NCBI GenBank assembly: GCA_018381595.1
Contig: JAGZRP010000028.1
Span: 1-8,460 of the forward strand
Length of the DNA: 8,460 nucleotides
Direction of reading: 5' to 3'
Source: Bacillota bacterium
GTDB lineage: Bacteria > Bacillota_I > Bacilli_A > RF39 > UBA660
The notes under the pieces: model-generated
What the model was told of the DNA's origin: nothing
The model's input: the letters and a program-made list of their open reading frames with translations, nothing else
The model's database searches: none
Shown: positions 1 to 5,928 of the stretch, piece by piece
Position numbering within the stretch: the stretch's first letter is position 1
Layout: every line of letters starts with the position of its first letter
Program-made: the position numbers and the translations under genes

Positions 1-84
1 AACTGCATAAATACCAATATATATCACAATCAATAAAGCGAAAACCAGTCCAACAATCTTTGCTATTTTTTTTCTATTCTTCAT
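1..84 (-). CDS. N-terminal fragment of a probable membrane-anchored protein (runs off the left edge)
   Basis: Reading the - strand from the ATG at 84-82 gives 28 codons with no stop before the window edge. A strong Shine-Dalgarno sequence (AAAGGAGA on the - strand, about 91-98) lies 6 bases upstream of the ATG. The peptide starts MKNRKKIAK, a basic cap, and continues into an uninterrupted hydrophobic stretch (IVGLVFALLIVIYIGIYAV). This is the usual layout of an N-terminal signal anchor or uncleaved transmembrane helix, with the rest of the protein outside the cell. No family can be assigned from 28 residues; cell-wall enzymes, lipoprotein-like proteins and regulators of the LytR type all begin this way. 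It is divergent from the argS operon and is the only - strand gene in the window. The start is well supported by the ribosome binding site; the function is unknown. Confidence 0.72.
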   Translation of the reverse strand, partial: MKNRKKIAKIVGLVFALLIVIYIGIYAV

Positions 85-161
85 CGCAGTTCTCCTTTAT
101 TTTCAACATTTTTAGTATTTTCTAAAAAGTAAAAAATATAAGTGCTTTTTTCATATAATTG

Positions 162-170
162 TGTTATAAT
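162..170 (+). promoter_or_regulatory. Extended -10 promoter of the DUF1934-argS-rpoE operon
   Basis: A perfect TATAAT (165-170) is preceded by TGT, giving the TGn extended -10 element. No good -35 hexamer sits 16-18 bases upstream, which an extended -10 can tolerate. Transcription should start near 177, leaving a leader of only about 20 bases. That leaves no room for a T-box or other riboswitch upstream of argS. Confidence 0.7.
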
Positions 171-187
171 GACAAAGTATTAAAAGC

Positions 188-191
188 GAGG
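188..191 (+). promoter_or_regulatory. Shine-Dalgarno sequence that favours the TTG start at 199
   Basis: GAGG at 188-191, followed by GG, directly abuts the ATG at 193, which is too close for normal initiation. It is 7 bases upstream of an in-frame TTG at 199, a normal spacing. This is the reason for starting the DUF1934 gene at 199. Confidence 0.55.
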
Positions 192-198
192 GATGAAA

Positions 199-579
199 TT
201 GGCAAAGGTTTTCATTCGATCAGAATTAAAAAATTTAACTTCAAATGAGATAAATACATTTGAAGGCAAAGGAATTTATCACGATAATCAGTTATCTTTT
301 ATAGAGGATACGATTTCTGTTACAATTCACTTTTTAGAAAATAAATTAAAAATAGTGAGAAAAACAGATGATTATCAATTAGAGATGGAATTTCAAAAGG
401 GAAGCATCACAGAAGCTATTTCCACTCTTTTCAAAGAATCTCATAAAATTTATTTACAAGTGGAAACAAACGTGTTATTATGGGAAAACAATGAGCTTAC
501 TTTGCATTATCAGTTGATGCAGAATCATGTGCTCATCAATCAATTTCAATATCATTTAAAATTTGAGGTGGTAAAATGA
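199..579 (+). CDS. DUF1934 (YwiB-like) small beta-barrel protein
   Basis: The product is a 126-residue protein (128 if the ATG at 193 is used), close to the roughly 140 residues of Bacillus YwiB. Its sequence alternates short polar and hydrophobic segments (for example ISVTIHFLENKLKIVRK and ELTLHYQLM), as expected for the calycin-like beta-barrel of the DUF1934 family. There is no signal peptide or membrane segment, so it should be cytoplasmic. The biochemical role of the family is not established. The assignment rests on size, all-beta character and position directly before argS, an arrangement known from Bacillus where ywiB and argS are neighbours. Its TGA stop overlaps the argS ATG by 4 bases (ATGA), so the two are translationally coupled. 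The TTG at 199 is preferred because the ribosome binding site touches the ATG at 193. Confidence 0.75.
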   Translation: MAKVFIRSELKNLTSNEINTFEGKGIYHDNQLSFIEDTISVTIHFLENKLKIVRKTDDYQLEMEFQKGSITEAISTLFKESHKIYLQVETNVLLWENNELTLHYQLMQNHVLINQFQYHLKFEVVK

Positions 580-2270
580 TTACAGAAATATTAAGTGAAC
601 TATTAACGGGTGTTGCACATAAGATAGGATATGAAAAAGAATTTACAGTAATTTTATCAAATCGTCCAGAATTATGTGATTATCAAAGTGATACTTCGTT
701 TCAATTAGCGAAAGCATATCACAAATCACCAATGGTAATTGGAACTGAAATGGTTGATGCAATCAATCAATTAGAAGACTTTCAAGATTACTTTCAAGAA
801 GTTTCATTTGCAGCTCCTGGTTTTATTAATATGACATTAAGTGATACTTGTATTATGAACAAGTTAAAAGATATGATGAATCATGATAAATTTCATATTA
901 AAATGCCAGATAGAATAGAGACATTTGTACTTGATTATGGTGGACCAAATGTTGCGAAACCATTACACGTAGGTCATATGCGTACTGCGATAGTTGGAGA
1001 AAGTATTAAACGTATCATTCAATACATGGGACATAAAACGATTGCTGATGTCCATTTAGGAGATTATGGATTACAAATTGGGCAAGTCATCTATGGTGTT
1101 TTACAAAGTGGTAAAACAAAAGATGAGATTACATTAGAATATTTAGAAGAAATCTATCCAAAAATGAGTGCTTTATGTAAAGAAGATGACACAGTCAAAG
1201 AGGCTTGCGCCAATATTACAAAAAGTTTACAAGATGGCGAACCAACTTATCGTGAATTATGGAAAGTGATTTTAGAAATTAGCGGAAATGATATCAAACG
1301 CTTATATCAATATTTAGGTGTTTCTTTCGACTTATGGCAAGGAGAAAGCGATGCATATCAATATATTGAACCAACCGAAAAACTGTTAAAAGAAAAGAAT
1401 TTGATTGAAGAAAGTGAAGGTGCTTTGATTGTTCCAGTAAAAGAAGAGGACGATGCGGTAGAAATGCCACCATTAATCTGGCAAAAGAGTAATGGTGCCT
1501 ATCTTTATGGAACAACTGATTTAGCAACCATCTATGAACGTGAAATGAGATTTCATCCAGACCATATTTGTTATGTGGTAGATAATCGTCAAGGACTTCA
1601 TTTTGAACAAGTATTTAGAGTTGCGAAAAAAGCAGAATTAACGGGTGCAGGATTAGAATTTCTAGGATATGGAACTGTCAATGGAGAAGATGGAAAGCCA
1701 TATAAGACAAGAAGTGGTGATACACCTAAGTTAGATGGATTATTCACTCAGACAAAAGATATCTTCTTAAGTAAAAAAGAAGAAAACAAAGATAAAACAG
1801 AAGAAGATATTGATAAAATTGTCAATGCAATCTTAAAATTTGCAGATTTACAAAATAGTCGTGATCGTGACTATATCTTCGATATTCAAAAATTTTCAAA
1901 TACAGTAGGAAAAACAGGACCATATATTTTATATACTTATCTTAGAATTCAAAAGATTCTAGACCAAGCATCACTAAAAGAACCTGTCACTTCTACTATT
2001 TATAATGAAGTAGATCGTAATTTACGTTTAAAATTATTAGAATTGGATAAAGTAATGGTAGCAGCATTCACAGAACGTAAACCAAATTACATTGCAGACT
2101 ATATTTATCACTTAGCAGATCTTGCTAATTCATTCTATCAATCAAATCACATCGTAGGATTGGAAGATAAAACCAAGAAAAATGATTGGTTATATCTATT
2201 AACACTTACGAATAGAGTATTAAAAGAAATGTTATATTTGATTGGGATAGAAATACCAACTTTTATGTAA
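576..2270 (+). CDS. argS: Arginyl-tRNA synthetase
   Basis: This class I synthetase charges tRNA-Arg with arginine using ATP, in the cytoplasm. The 564 residues are a normal full length. In order: an N-terminal Add domain of about 100 residues (CDYQSDTSFQLAKAYHKSP region, 34-52, which contacts the tRNA D-loop); a Rossmann catalytic domain with the HIGH motif as HVGH at 131-134 in the typical PNVAKPLHVGHMRTA context; HLGDYGLQIGQ at 160-170; and a C-terminal DALR anticodon-binding domain from about 448 (GPYILYTYLRIQKIL). The KMSKS loop appears as KTRSG at 377-381 within DGKPYKTRSGDTPKL, a divergent form. The ATG overlaps the upstream stop, and a GAGGTGG ribosome binding site at 565-571 supports it. 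The gene is second in the operon and is followed 18 bases later by rpoE. No T-box leader is present. Confidence 0.97.
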   Translation: MITEILSELLTGVAHKIGYEKEFTVILSNRPELCDYQSDTSFQLAKAYHKSPMVIGTEMVDAINQLEDFQDYFQEVSFAAPGFINMTLSDTCIMNKLKDMMNHDKFHIKMPDRIETFVLDYGGPNVAKPLHVGHMRTAIVGESIKRIIQYMGHKTIADVHLGDYGLQIGQVIYGVLQSGKTKDEITLEYLEEIYPKMSALCKEDDTVKEACANITKSLQDGEPTYRELWKVILEISGNDIKRLYQYLGVSFDLWQGESDAYQYIEPTEKLLKEKNLIEESEGALIVPVKEEDDAVEMPPLIWQKSNGAYLYGTTDLATIYEREMRFHPDHICYVVDNRQGLHFEQVFRVAKKAELTGAGLEFLGYGTVNGEDGKPYKTRSGDTPKLDGLFTQTKDIFLSKKEENKDKTEEDIDKIVNAILKFADLQNSRDRDYIFDIQKFSNTVGKTGPYILYTYLRIQKILDQASLKEPVTSTIYNEVDRNLRLKLLELDKVMVAAFTERKPNYIADYIYHLADLANSFYQSNHIVGLEDKTKKNDWLYLLTLTNRVLKEMLYLIGIEIPTFM

Positions 2271-2278
2271 ATCGTTAT

Positions 2279-2283
2279 GGAGG
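2279..2283 (+). promoter_or_regulatory. Shine-Dalgarno sequence that fixes the rpoE start
   Basis: GGAGG at 2279-2283 is 5 bases before the ATG at 2289. An in-frame ATG at 2277 overlaps this ribosome binding site and has no site of its own. The start is therefore 2289, not 2277. Confidence 0.8.
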
Positions 2284-2288
2284 GAATT

Positions 2289-2726
2289 ATGAAATTAAAA
2301 GATATGTCAAAAGAAGAATTAGAATTACTTTCTTATACGGATTTAACAGAAAGATTATTAAAAGAAAGTAATTGTTCCATGAATACCCCAACTGTATTTC
2401 GAAAAATCTGTGATTTATTAGAATACAGTGATGATGAGTATGTTGCAAAAATAGGGGATTATTATACATCATTAACCATTGATAAAAGATTTGTGTTACT
2501 AGATAGTAACGAATGGGATTTAAGAGACCGTCATCGTGTATCTATTTCTTTAGATGAAGAAGATGAAGAAGAGATTTTAGATGAAGAAGAAGTAGAAGAA
2601 GAACCGGTTGAAGAGGAAGAAGAAAACATTGATGAGACAGAAAATGAAGACGAATTAGATGTCGATGATGAAGATGACCTTGAAGAATTAAACATCGTAA
2701 CCGATGACGAAGAGGATGTGGATTAA
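2289..2726 (+). CDS. rpoE: DNA-directed RNA polymerase delta subunit
   Basis: Delta is a Bacillota-specific accessory subunit of RNA polymerase. It helps release the polymerase from nucleic acid and affects promoter selectivity and responses to initiating NTP levels. The 145-residue product has the two expected parts. Residues about 7-83 form the folded HARE-HTH domain, with SKEELELLSY, the helical segment PTVFRKICDLL, and YYTSLTIDKRFVLLDSNEWDLR matching the conserved YTDLNIDGRF...WGLR pattern of Bacillus delta. Residues 88-145 are a disordered tail in which about 39 of 58 residues are Asp or Glu, with no Lys or Arg. It is the last gene of the argS operon, 18 bases after argS, and is followed immediately by a terminator. 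The gene's GAA/GAT-rich tail (about 2553-2720) makes the coding strand almost purely purine and produces spurious antisense reading frames. Confidence 0.95.
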   Translation: MKLKDMSKEELELLSYTDLTERLLKESNCSMNTPTVFRKICDLLEYSDDEYVAKIGDYYTSLTIDKRFVLLDSNEWDLRDRHRVSISLDEEDEEEILDEEEVEEEPVEEEEENIDETENEDELDVDDEDDLEELNIVTDDEEDVD

Positions 2727-2727
2727 G

Positions 2728-2752
2728 CAGGAAGGAATTTCCTGTTTTTTTT
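2728..2752 (+). terminator. Intrinsic terminator of the argS operon
   Basis: CAGGAA (2728-2733) pairs with TTCCTG (2739-2744) around a 5-base loop, followed by eight T residues. It begins one base after the rpoE stop. Confidence 0.85.
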
Positions 2753-2755
2753 GAT

Positions 2756-2783
2756 TTGACAAATATAAAAATATAAGTATAAT
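2756..2783 (+). promoter_or_regulatory. Strong vegetative promoter of the 517-residue gene
   Basis: Perfect TTGACA (2756-2761) and perfect TATAAT (2778-2783) are separated by 16 bases. Transcription should start near 2790, giving a leader of about 20 bases with an AGAAGGGGG ribosome binding site (2794-2802). The -35 lies just after the T-tract of the preceding terminator. Confidence 0.88.
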
Positions 2784-2810
2784 AAGCACGTAAAGAAGGG
2801 GGATTTTGAC

Positions 2811-4364
2811 GTGAAGGAAAATAAAAAAGTGGAAGTTGTTCCATCTTACTTCTACGATGTTATGGGAAGTGAAGATGATAAAAAAACATATGAGAAGGTA
2901 AAAGAAAAACTTGCGAAAATTAAAAATGAAAATTTATCTCCAGAAGCAATGATAAAAGAAGAAACGTTATCAACTCTTTATTTTCGTTATTTCCAAAATC
3001 AATTGAATTGTGAAGAATGGAAAAAATATAAAGAGTTATGCTTTGAAATTGCACTATATGAAATGGGTCTTGGAATGATGTCATTAGATGGAATATTGGA
3101 ATCGTTTCGTGAATTAAAGAATAAAGATGATGTGATTCAAAAAGTAGAACAAGAGAAAAACAGAAATGAATTTTTTCCGAAAATTGAAGCTGCACTTCGT
3201 GAAAATTGTAATGTTAAAATGAGTGTGGAAGAAACAGAAATGGTATGGAACTCGTTAATCAGTTCTGTGAAAACACTACTTGCTAGAGTTTCTTCACCTG
3301 GATTAGAAGAAGAAACAAAACAACTTTTAAAATGCTTAGAGAATCAAAAAGAGATATATAAAGAATACAATGAGAGAAGCGAACAATTGAAACGTTTTTT
3401 TCCAGGATATCGTATTGCTCATTTAGGAAACCTGAATATCACAGGGAGAGAATCTAGAGAAATTGTTAAAAAAACAGTGGAGTATCTAGATGAAAATAAG
3501 GTTGATTATGTAGTGATTAGTGGAAACTTATTATCTGAAAAATTAGATAGTTCTAATGAAAGAGAATTAAGAAATGCAAAACAAATCGCATGGCTTCAAT
3601 TTTTAAATAAAATTCAGACGAAAAAAGATGGAACTGGACGTATGATTTTTATTAATCGTCATGGTGTATTAGAACCATATGATAATGGAGCATGGCTATC
3701 TATTTTAAATCAAGGTGAAAATGAAGCATCTGTTGCTGCAGAACACTTTATGGAATTAGGAAGAGAAAGTGGCAAATCCAAAGTAGATTATTTTGTACCA
3801 CTTCACTGTCAATTACCAGAGTGTTCAGATTCAGTGAAAAGAGTATTATTAAATCACTGGAACTTAGAAAAAAGAAATGACTACGCATACCAGGAAGTAA
3901 ATGGAGCATTAAAATTAAATGGAAAATTAAGCATTGTCGAATTTGGAAATCGTTGGAAGCCGTTAAAGACAATATGTGATGATGAAAAGAATTATCGATA
4001 TGTACCAACAGGTCCATTAACATATACTGTATTTATGACAAAAGATGGAACGGATTTGGCTTTAAATCGTTGCTCACTTCCAGAACATTATGAAATGAAT
4101 TCATTCTTTACCAGTTATGAGAAAAAAGAACAAGCACCAAAAATTAAAATAGAAAATTTAAACCAATCAAAATATAACTCACGTGTTAGTTTTTATAGTG
4201 AACCAAAGAAAAATATGATATTTAATCGTGGAATACAAGAATTATACGGAAAAACATATATTCCAATTGATATTCTTGATGTATTTTATTCCAAATTATA
4301 TTTAAATGAAATTGCTCAAAATGATTATCGTGAGGCAGAATCACTCTTGAAATTAAAAAAATAG
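2811..4364 (+). CDS. Unrecognised 517-residue protein with a possible inactive metallophosphoesterase-like domain
   Basis: I do not recognise this protein as a named family. The GTG start at 2811 is supported by a G-rich ribosome binding site 8 bases upstream. There is no signal peptide or membrane segment. Residues about 20-197 are charged and probably helical. Residues about 199-400 show the pattern of a calcineurin-like phosphoesterase with its ligands replaced: YRIAHLGNLNI (200-210) where families have a D-x-H motif (here NLN, 207-209); VDYVVISGNLLS (231-242) where GD is expected (GN, 238-239); and MIFINRHGVLEP (278-289) where GNHD is expected (NRHG, 282-285). PLHCQLPE (330-337) could be the next His motif. 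The C-terminal part, about 400-517, is unassigned. The gene is a unit on its own, with a consensus promoter and a strong terminator, between rpoE and HU. The fold suggestion is an inference from spacing and hydrophobic context. It could instead be an unrelated alpha/beta protein. Confidence 0.93.
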   Translation: MKENKKVEVVPSYFYDVMGSEDDKKTYEKVKEKLAKIKNENLSPEAMIKEETLSTLYFRYFQNQLNCEEWKKYKELCFEIALYEMGLGMMSLDGILESFRELKNKDDVIQKVEQEKNRNEFFPKIEAALRENCNVKMSVEETEMVWNSLISSVKTLLARVSSPGLEEETKQLLKCLENQKEIYKEYNERSEQLKRFFPGYRIAHLGNLNITGRESREIVKKTVEYLDENKVDYVVISGNLLSEKLDSSNERELRNAKQIAWLQFLNKIQTKKDGTGRMIFINRHGVLEPYDNGAWLSILNQGENEASVAAEHFMELGRESGKSKVDYFVPLHCQLPECSDSVKRVLLNHWNLEKRNDYAYQEVNGALKLNGKLSIVEFGNRWKPLKTICDDEKNYRYVPTGPLTYTVFMTKDGTDLALNRCSLPEHYEMNSFFTSYEKKEQAPKIKIENLNQSKYNSRVSFYSEPKKNMIFNRGIQELYGKTYIPIDILDVFYSKLYLNEIAQNDYREAESLLKLKK

Positions 4365-4383
4365 AGGTTTTCCTCTATTTTTT
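4356..4383 (+). terminator. Strong intrinsic terminator, possibly bidirectional
   Basis: A perfect 12-bp stem (AAAAAATAGAGG at 4356-4367 with its complement at 4372-4383) surrounds a TTTT loop. The A-run and T-run lie inside the stem, so it could work on either strand. The stop codon TAG (4362-4364) is part of the left arm. Confidence 0.92.
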
Positions 4384-4416
4384 GTTATGTTTTATAAGGT
4401 TTTTCAAGAAAAAATG

Positions 4417-4445
4417 TTGCAAAAACATAAAAATAATGATATTCT
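4417..4445 (+). promoter_or_regulatory. Promoter of the HU gene
   Basis: TTGCAA (4417-4422) and TATTCT (4440-4445) are 17 bases apart, and TGA directly before the -10 gives an extended -10 element. Transcription would start near 4452, for a leader of about 37 bases containing the AGGAGG ribosome binding site (4474-4479). The 124-base gap between 4364 and 4489 holds only the upstream terminator and these signals. Confidence 0.6.
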
Positions 4446-4488
4446 TAGAGTGTAAGCAAGATAGCTTAACAATAGGAGGTAAACAATT

Positions 4489-4761
4489 ATGACAAAAGCA
4501 AGTTTAATTGAGTACATTGCTGAAGAAACAGGATTAACAAAAGCAGATGCTACTCGTGCACTAGATGCAATGATGGGTGGAATCGTAAAAGGATTAAAAG
4601 AAGAAGGAAAAGTTGCATTAACAGGATTCTGTACTTTTACTGCAGTTCACAAAGATGCTAAAGTTGGACGTAACCCAAAAACTGGTGAAGCTGTTCAAAT
4701 TCCAGCAAGAGTTGCTGCTGTTATTAAAGCTGGTTCTAAATTAAAAGAAGCTTTAAACTAA
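4489..4761 (+). CDS. hup: HU family DNA-binding protein
   Basis: HU is a small basic dimer that bends and compacts DNA without strong sequence preference and supports replication, repair and transcription. The 90 residues are exactly the usual length. An N-terminal helical dimerisation region (TKASLIEYIAEETGLTKADA) is followed by the conserved GFCTF turn at 46-50. The beta-arm signature GRNPKTGE lies at 60-67, with Pro63 at the arm tip where it intercalates into DNA. The protein ends with the AGSKLKEAL helix. It has an excellent ribosome binding site (AGGAGG, 9 bases upstream of the ATG), its own promoter and its own terminator. Codons such as GGT, GTT, GCT and CGT look more biased than in neighbouring genes, consistent with an abundant protein. 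It appears monocistronic unless read-through supplies cca downstream. Confidence 0.98.
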   Translation: MTKASLIEYIAEETGLTKADATRALDAMMGGIVKGLKEEGKVALTGFCTFTAVHKDAKVGRNPKTGEAVQIPARVAAVIKAGSKLKEALN

Positions 4762-4782
4762 AAGGCATTATGCCTTTTTTTT
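4760..4782 (+). terminator. Intrinsic terminator of the HU gene
   Basis: AAAAGGCA (4760-4767) pairs with TGCCTTTT (4771-4778) around a 3-base loop, followed by more T residues to 4782. The left arm uses the last two bases of the HU stop codon. The next gene starts about 10 bases after the T-tract. Confidence 0.9.
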
Positions 4783-4792
4783 GTATCAGAAT

Positions 4793-5878
4793 ATGTTTGA
4801 TAAATTAAAAATTGCACAAAGTTTATTAAAAGAAATAGAAAAGAACCAGGAGAAAGCTTATATTGTTGGTGGATTTGTAAGGGATAGATTGCTTTTAAAA
4901 AATAGTATGGATATTGATATTTGCACCAGTATGAAAAAAGAAACATTAAAAGAAATGTTTCCTGTTTTAGAAGAACGATTTGGAAGCTGTGTGATTGAAT
5001 ATCAGAAAGAACAGTTTGAAGTGACAACATTTCGAAAAGAAATCGGACAAGTAAATCATCGCTATCCTAAAAAAGTAGTATATGTAAAAACATTAGAAGA
5101 AGACTTATTAAGGCGGGACTTTACTATCAATACGATTTGTTATGATAGTCGTTTAAAAATGATTGATATCTTGAATGGTCAGAATGATATCAAAAGAAAG
5201 ATAATAAGAACCGTAGGTCCAGCAGATAAAAGAATTAAAGAAGATACGTTACGTATTTTAAGAGCAATTCGTTTTGCGACCATTCTTCATTTTCAAATCG
5301 ATAAAGAATTAGAAGAAGCCATCCAAAAAAATAAAAATCAATTAAAAGAATTAAGCTATCAACGAAAAAAAGAAGAGCTAACTAAAATATTTGAAAGTGA
5401 ACATGCCACAGATGGAAGAAGCTTTTTGATGAAATATGATTTGCTCGATATATTAGACATTCCAAAACTGAAAGATGCGACAATGTATCCAGATAAAACC
5501 TTAGTTTGGATGCAATTACAAGTAGATGATATCTATCCATTTACCAATCAAGAAAAGAAAGATATGAAATACTTAAGACGTTGTAAAAAAGAATCATGGA
5601 ATATAGATAGAATCTATGAATCAAACTTGGATATGGCAATCAAAATAGGACTGTTAAAAGGAAAAAGTGAGAAAGAAATTAAGATTATTAAGAAAAATTT
5701 ACCAATTCAAAATCGAAAAGAAGTGAAAATCACTCCAGAAGAACTTCAAGCAATTTGTCATACCAAAAAAATTTCTACCATTTATTCTAAAATAGAACAT
5801 GAAATTTTAATTGGAAGATTAAAGAACCAAACACAGGATATTATCTCATTTGTAAAGTTTTTGGAAAAAGGAAAATAA
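4793..5878 (+). CDS. cca: CCA-adding tRNA nucleotidyltransferase
   Basis: This enzyme adds or repairs the 3'-terminal CCA of tRNAs using CTP and ATP without a nucleic-acid template. It is a class II (bacterial) polymerase beta-like nucleotidyltransferase. In the 361 residues, GGFVRD (26-31) and the two metal-binding aspartates of MDIDI (D40, D42) form the catalytic core. RRDFTIN (107-113) selects ribonucleotides. DILNG (125-129) is motif C, and EDTLRILRAIRF (150-161) contains the EDxxR nucleotide-template motif. A helical body and tail follow. A poly(A) polymerase is possible by homology, but in Bacillota a single such gene is normally cca. The ATG at 4793 gives about 22 residues before YIVGG, as in known family members. 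A TTG at 4781 inside the HU terminator is rejected. No Shine-Dalgarno sequence or clear promoter is visible upstream, and no terminator follows before dnaD. Confidence 0.94.
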   Translation: MFDKLKIAQSLLKEIEKNQEKAYIVGGFVRDRLLLKNSMDIDICTSMKKETLKEMFPVLEERFGSCVIEYQKEQFEVTTFRKEIGQVNHRYPKKVVYVKTLEEDLLRRDFTINTICYDSRLKMIDILNGQNDIKRKIIRTVGPADKRIKEDTLRILRAIRFATILHFQIDKELEEAIQKNKNQLKELSYQRKKEELTKIFESEHATDGRSFLMKYDLLDILDIPKLKDATMYPDKTLVWMQLQVDDIYPFTNQEKKDMKYLRRCKKESWNIDRIYESNLDMAIKIGLLKGKSEKEIKIIKKNLPIQNRKEVKITPEELQAICHTKKISTIYSKIEHEILIGRLKNQTQDIISFVKFLEKGK

Positions 5879-5880
5879 GC

Positions 5881-5909
5881 TATACACGTAAAAGAAAGTT
5901 TAGTATAAT
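5881..5909 (+). promoter_or_regulatory. Probable promoter of dnaD-nth
   Basis: TATACA (5881-5886) and a perfect TATAAT (5904-5909) are separated by 17 bases, in the gap between cca and dnaD. Transcription would start near 5916, at the very edge of the AGGTGA ribosome binding site (5917-5922). Confidence 0.6.
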
Positions 5910-5928
5910 AAAAAGCAGGTGATTTCAT

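Noticed and set aside
177..198. A T-box or other tRNA-sensing leader upstream of argS
   Set aside because: The predicted leader is only about 20 bases, far too short for a T-box, and there is no T-box sequence or leader terminator.
2553..2720. GAA/GAT-rich purine tract as a DNA repeat or triplex-forming element
   Set aside because: It is explained by the acidic tail of the RNA polymerase delta subunit, which is Asp/Glu-rich in all family members.
2542..2844. A 100-codon antisense open frame opposite the end of rpoE
   Set aside because: It is the mirror of the GAA/GAT-rich acidic tail of delta: its translation is a run of Leu/His/Ser with no family resemblance, it has no ribosome binding site, and it crosses the rpoE terminator and the next promoter.
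4781..4792. TTG at 4781 as the start of cca
   Set aside because: It lies in the T-tract of the HU terminator, has no ribosome binding site, and adds residues not needed by the family; the ATG at 4793 gives the expected N-terminal length.
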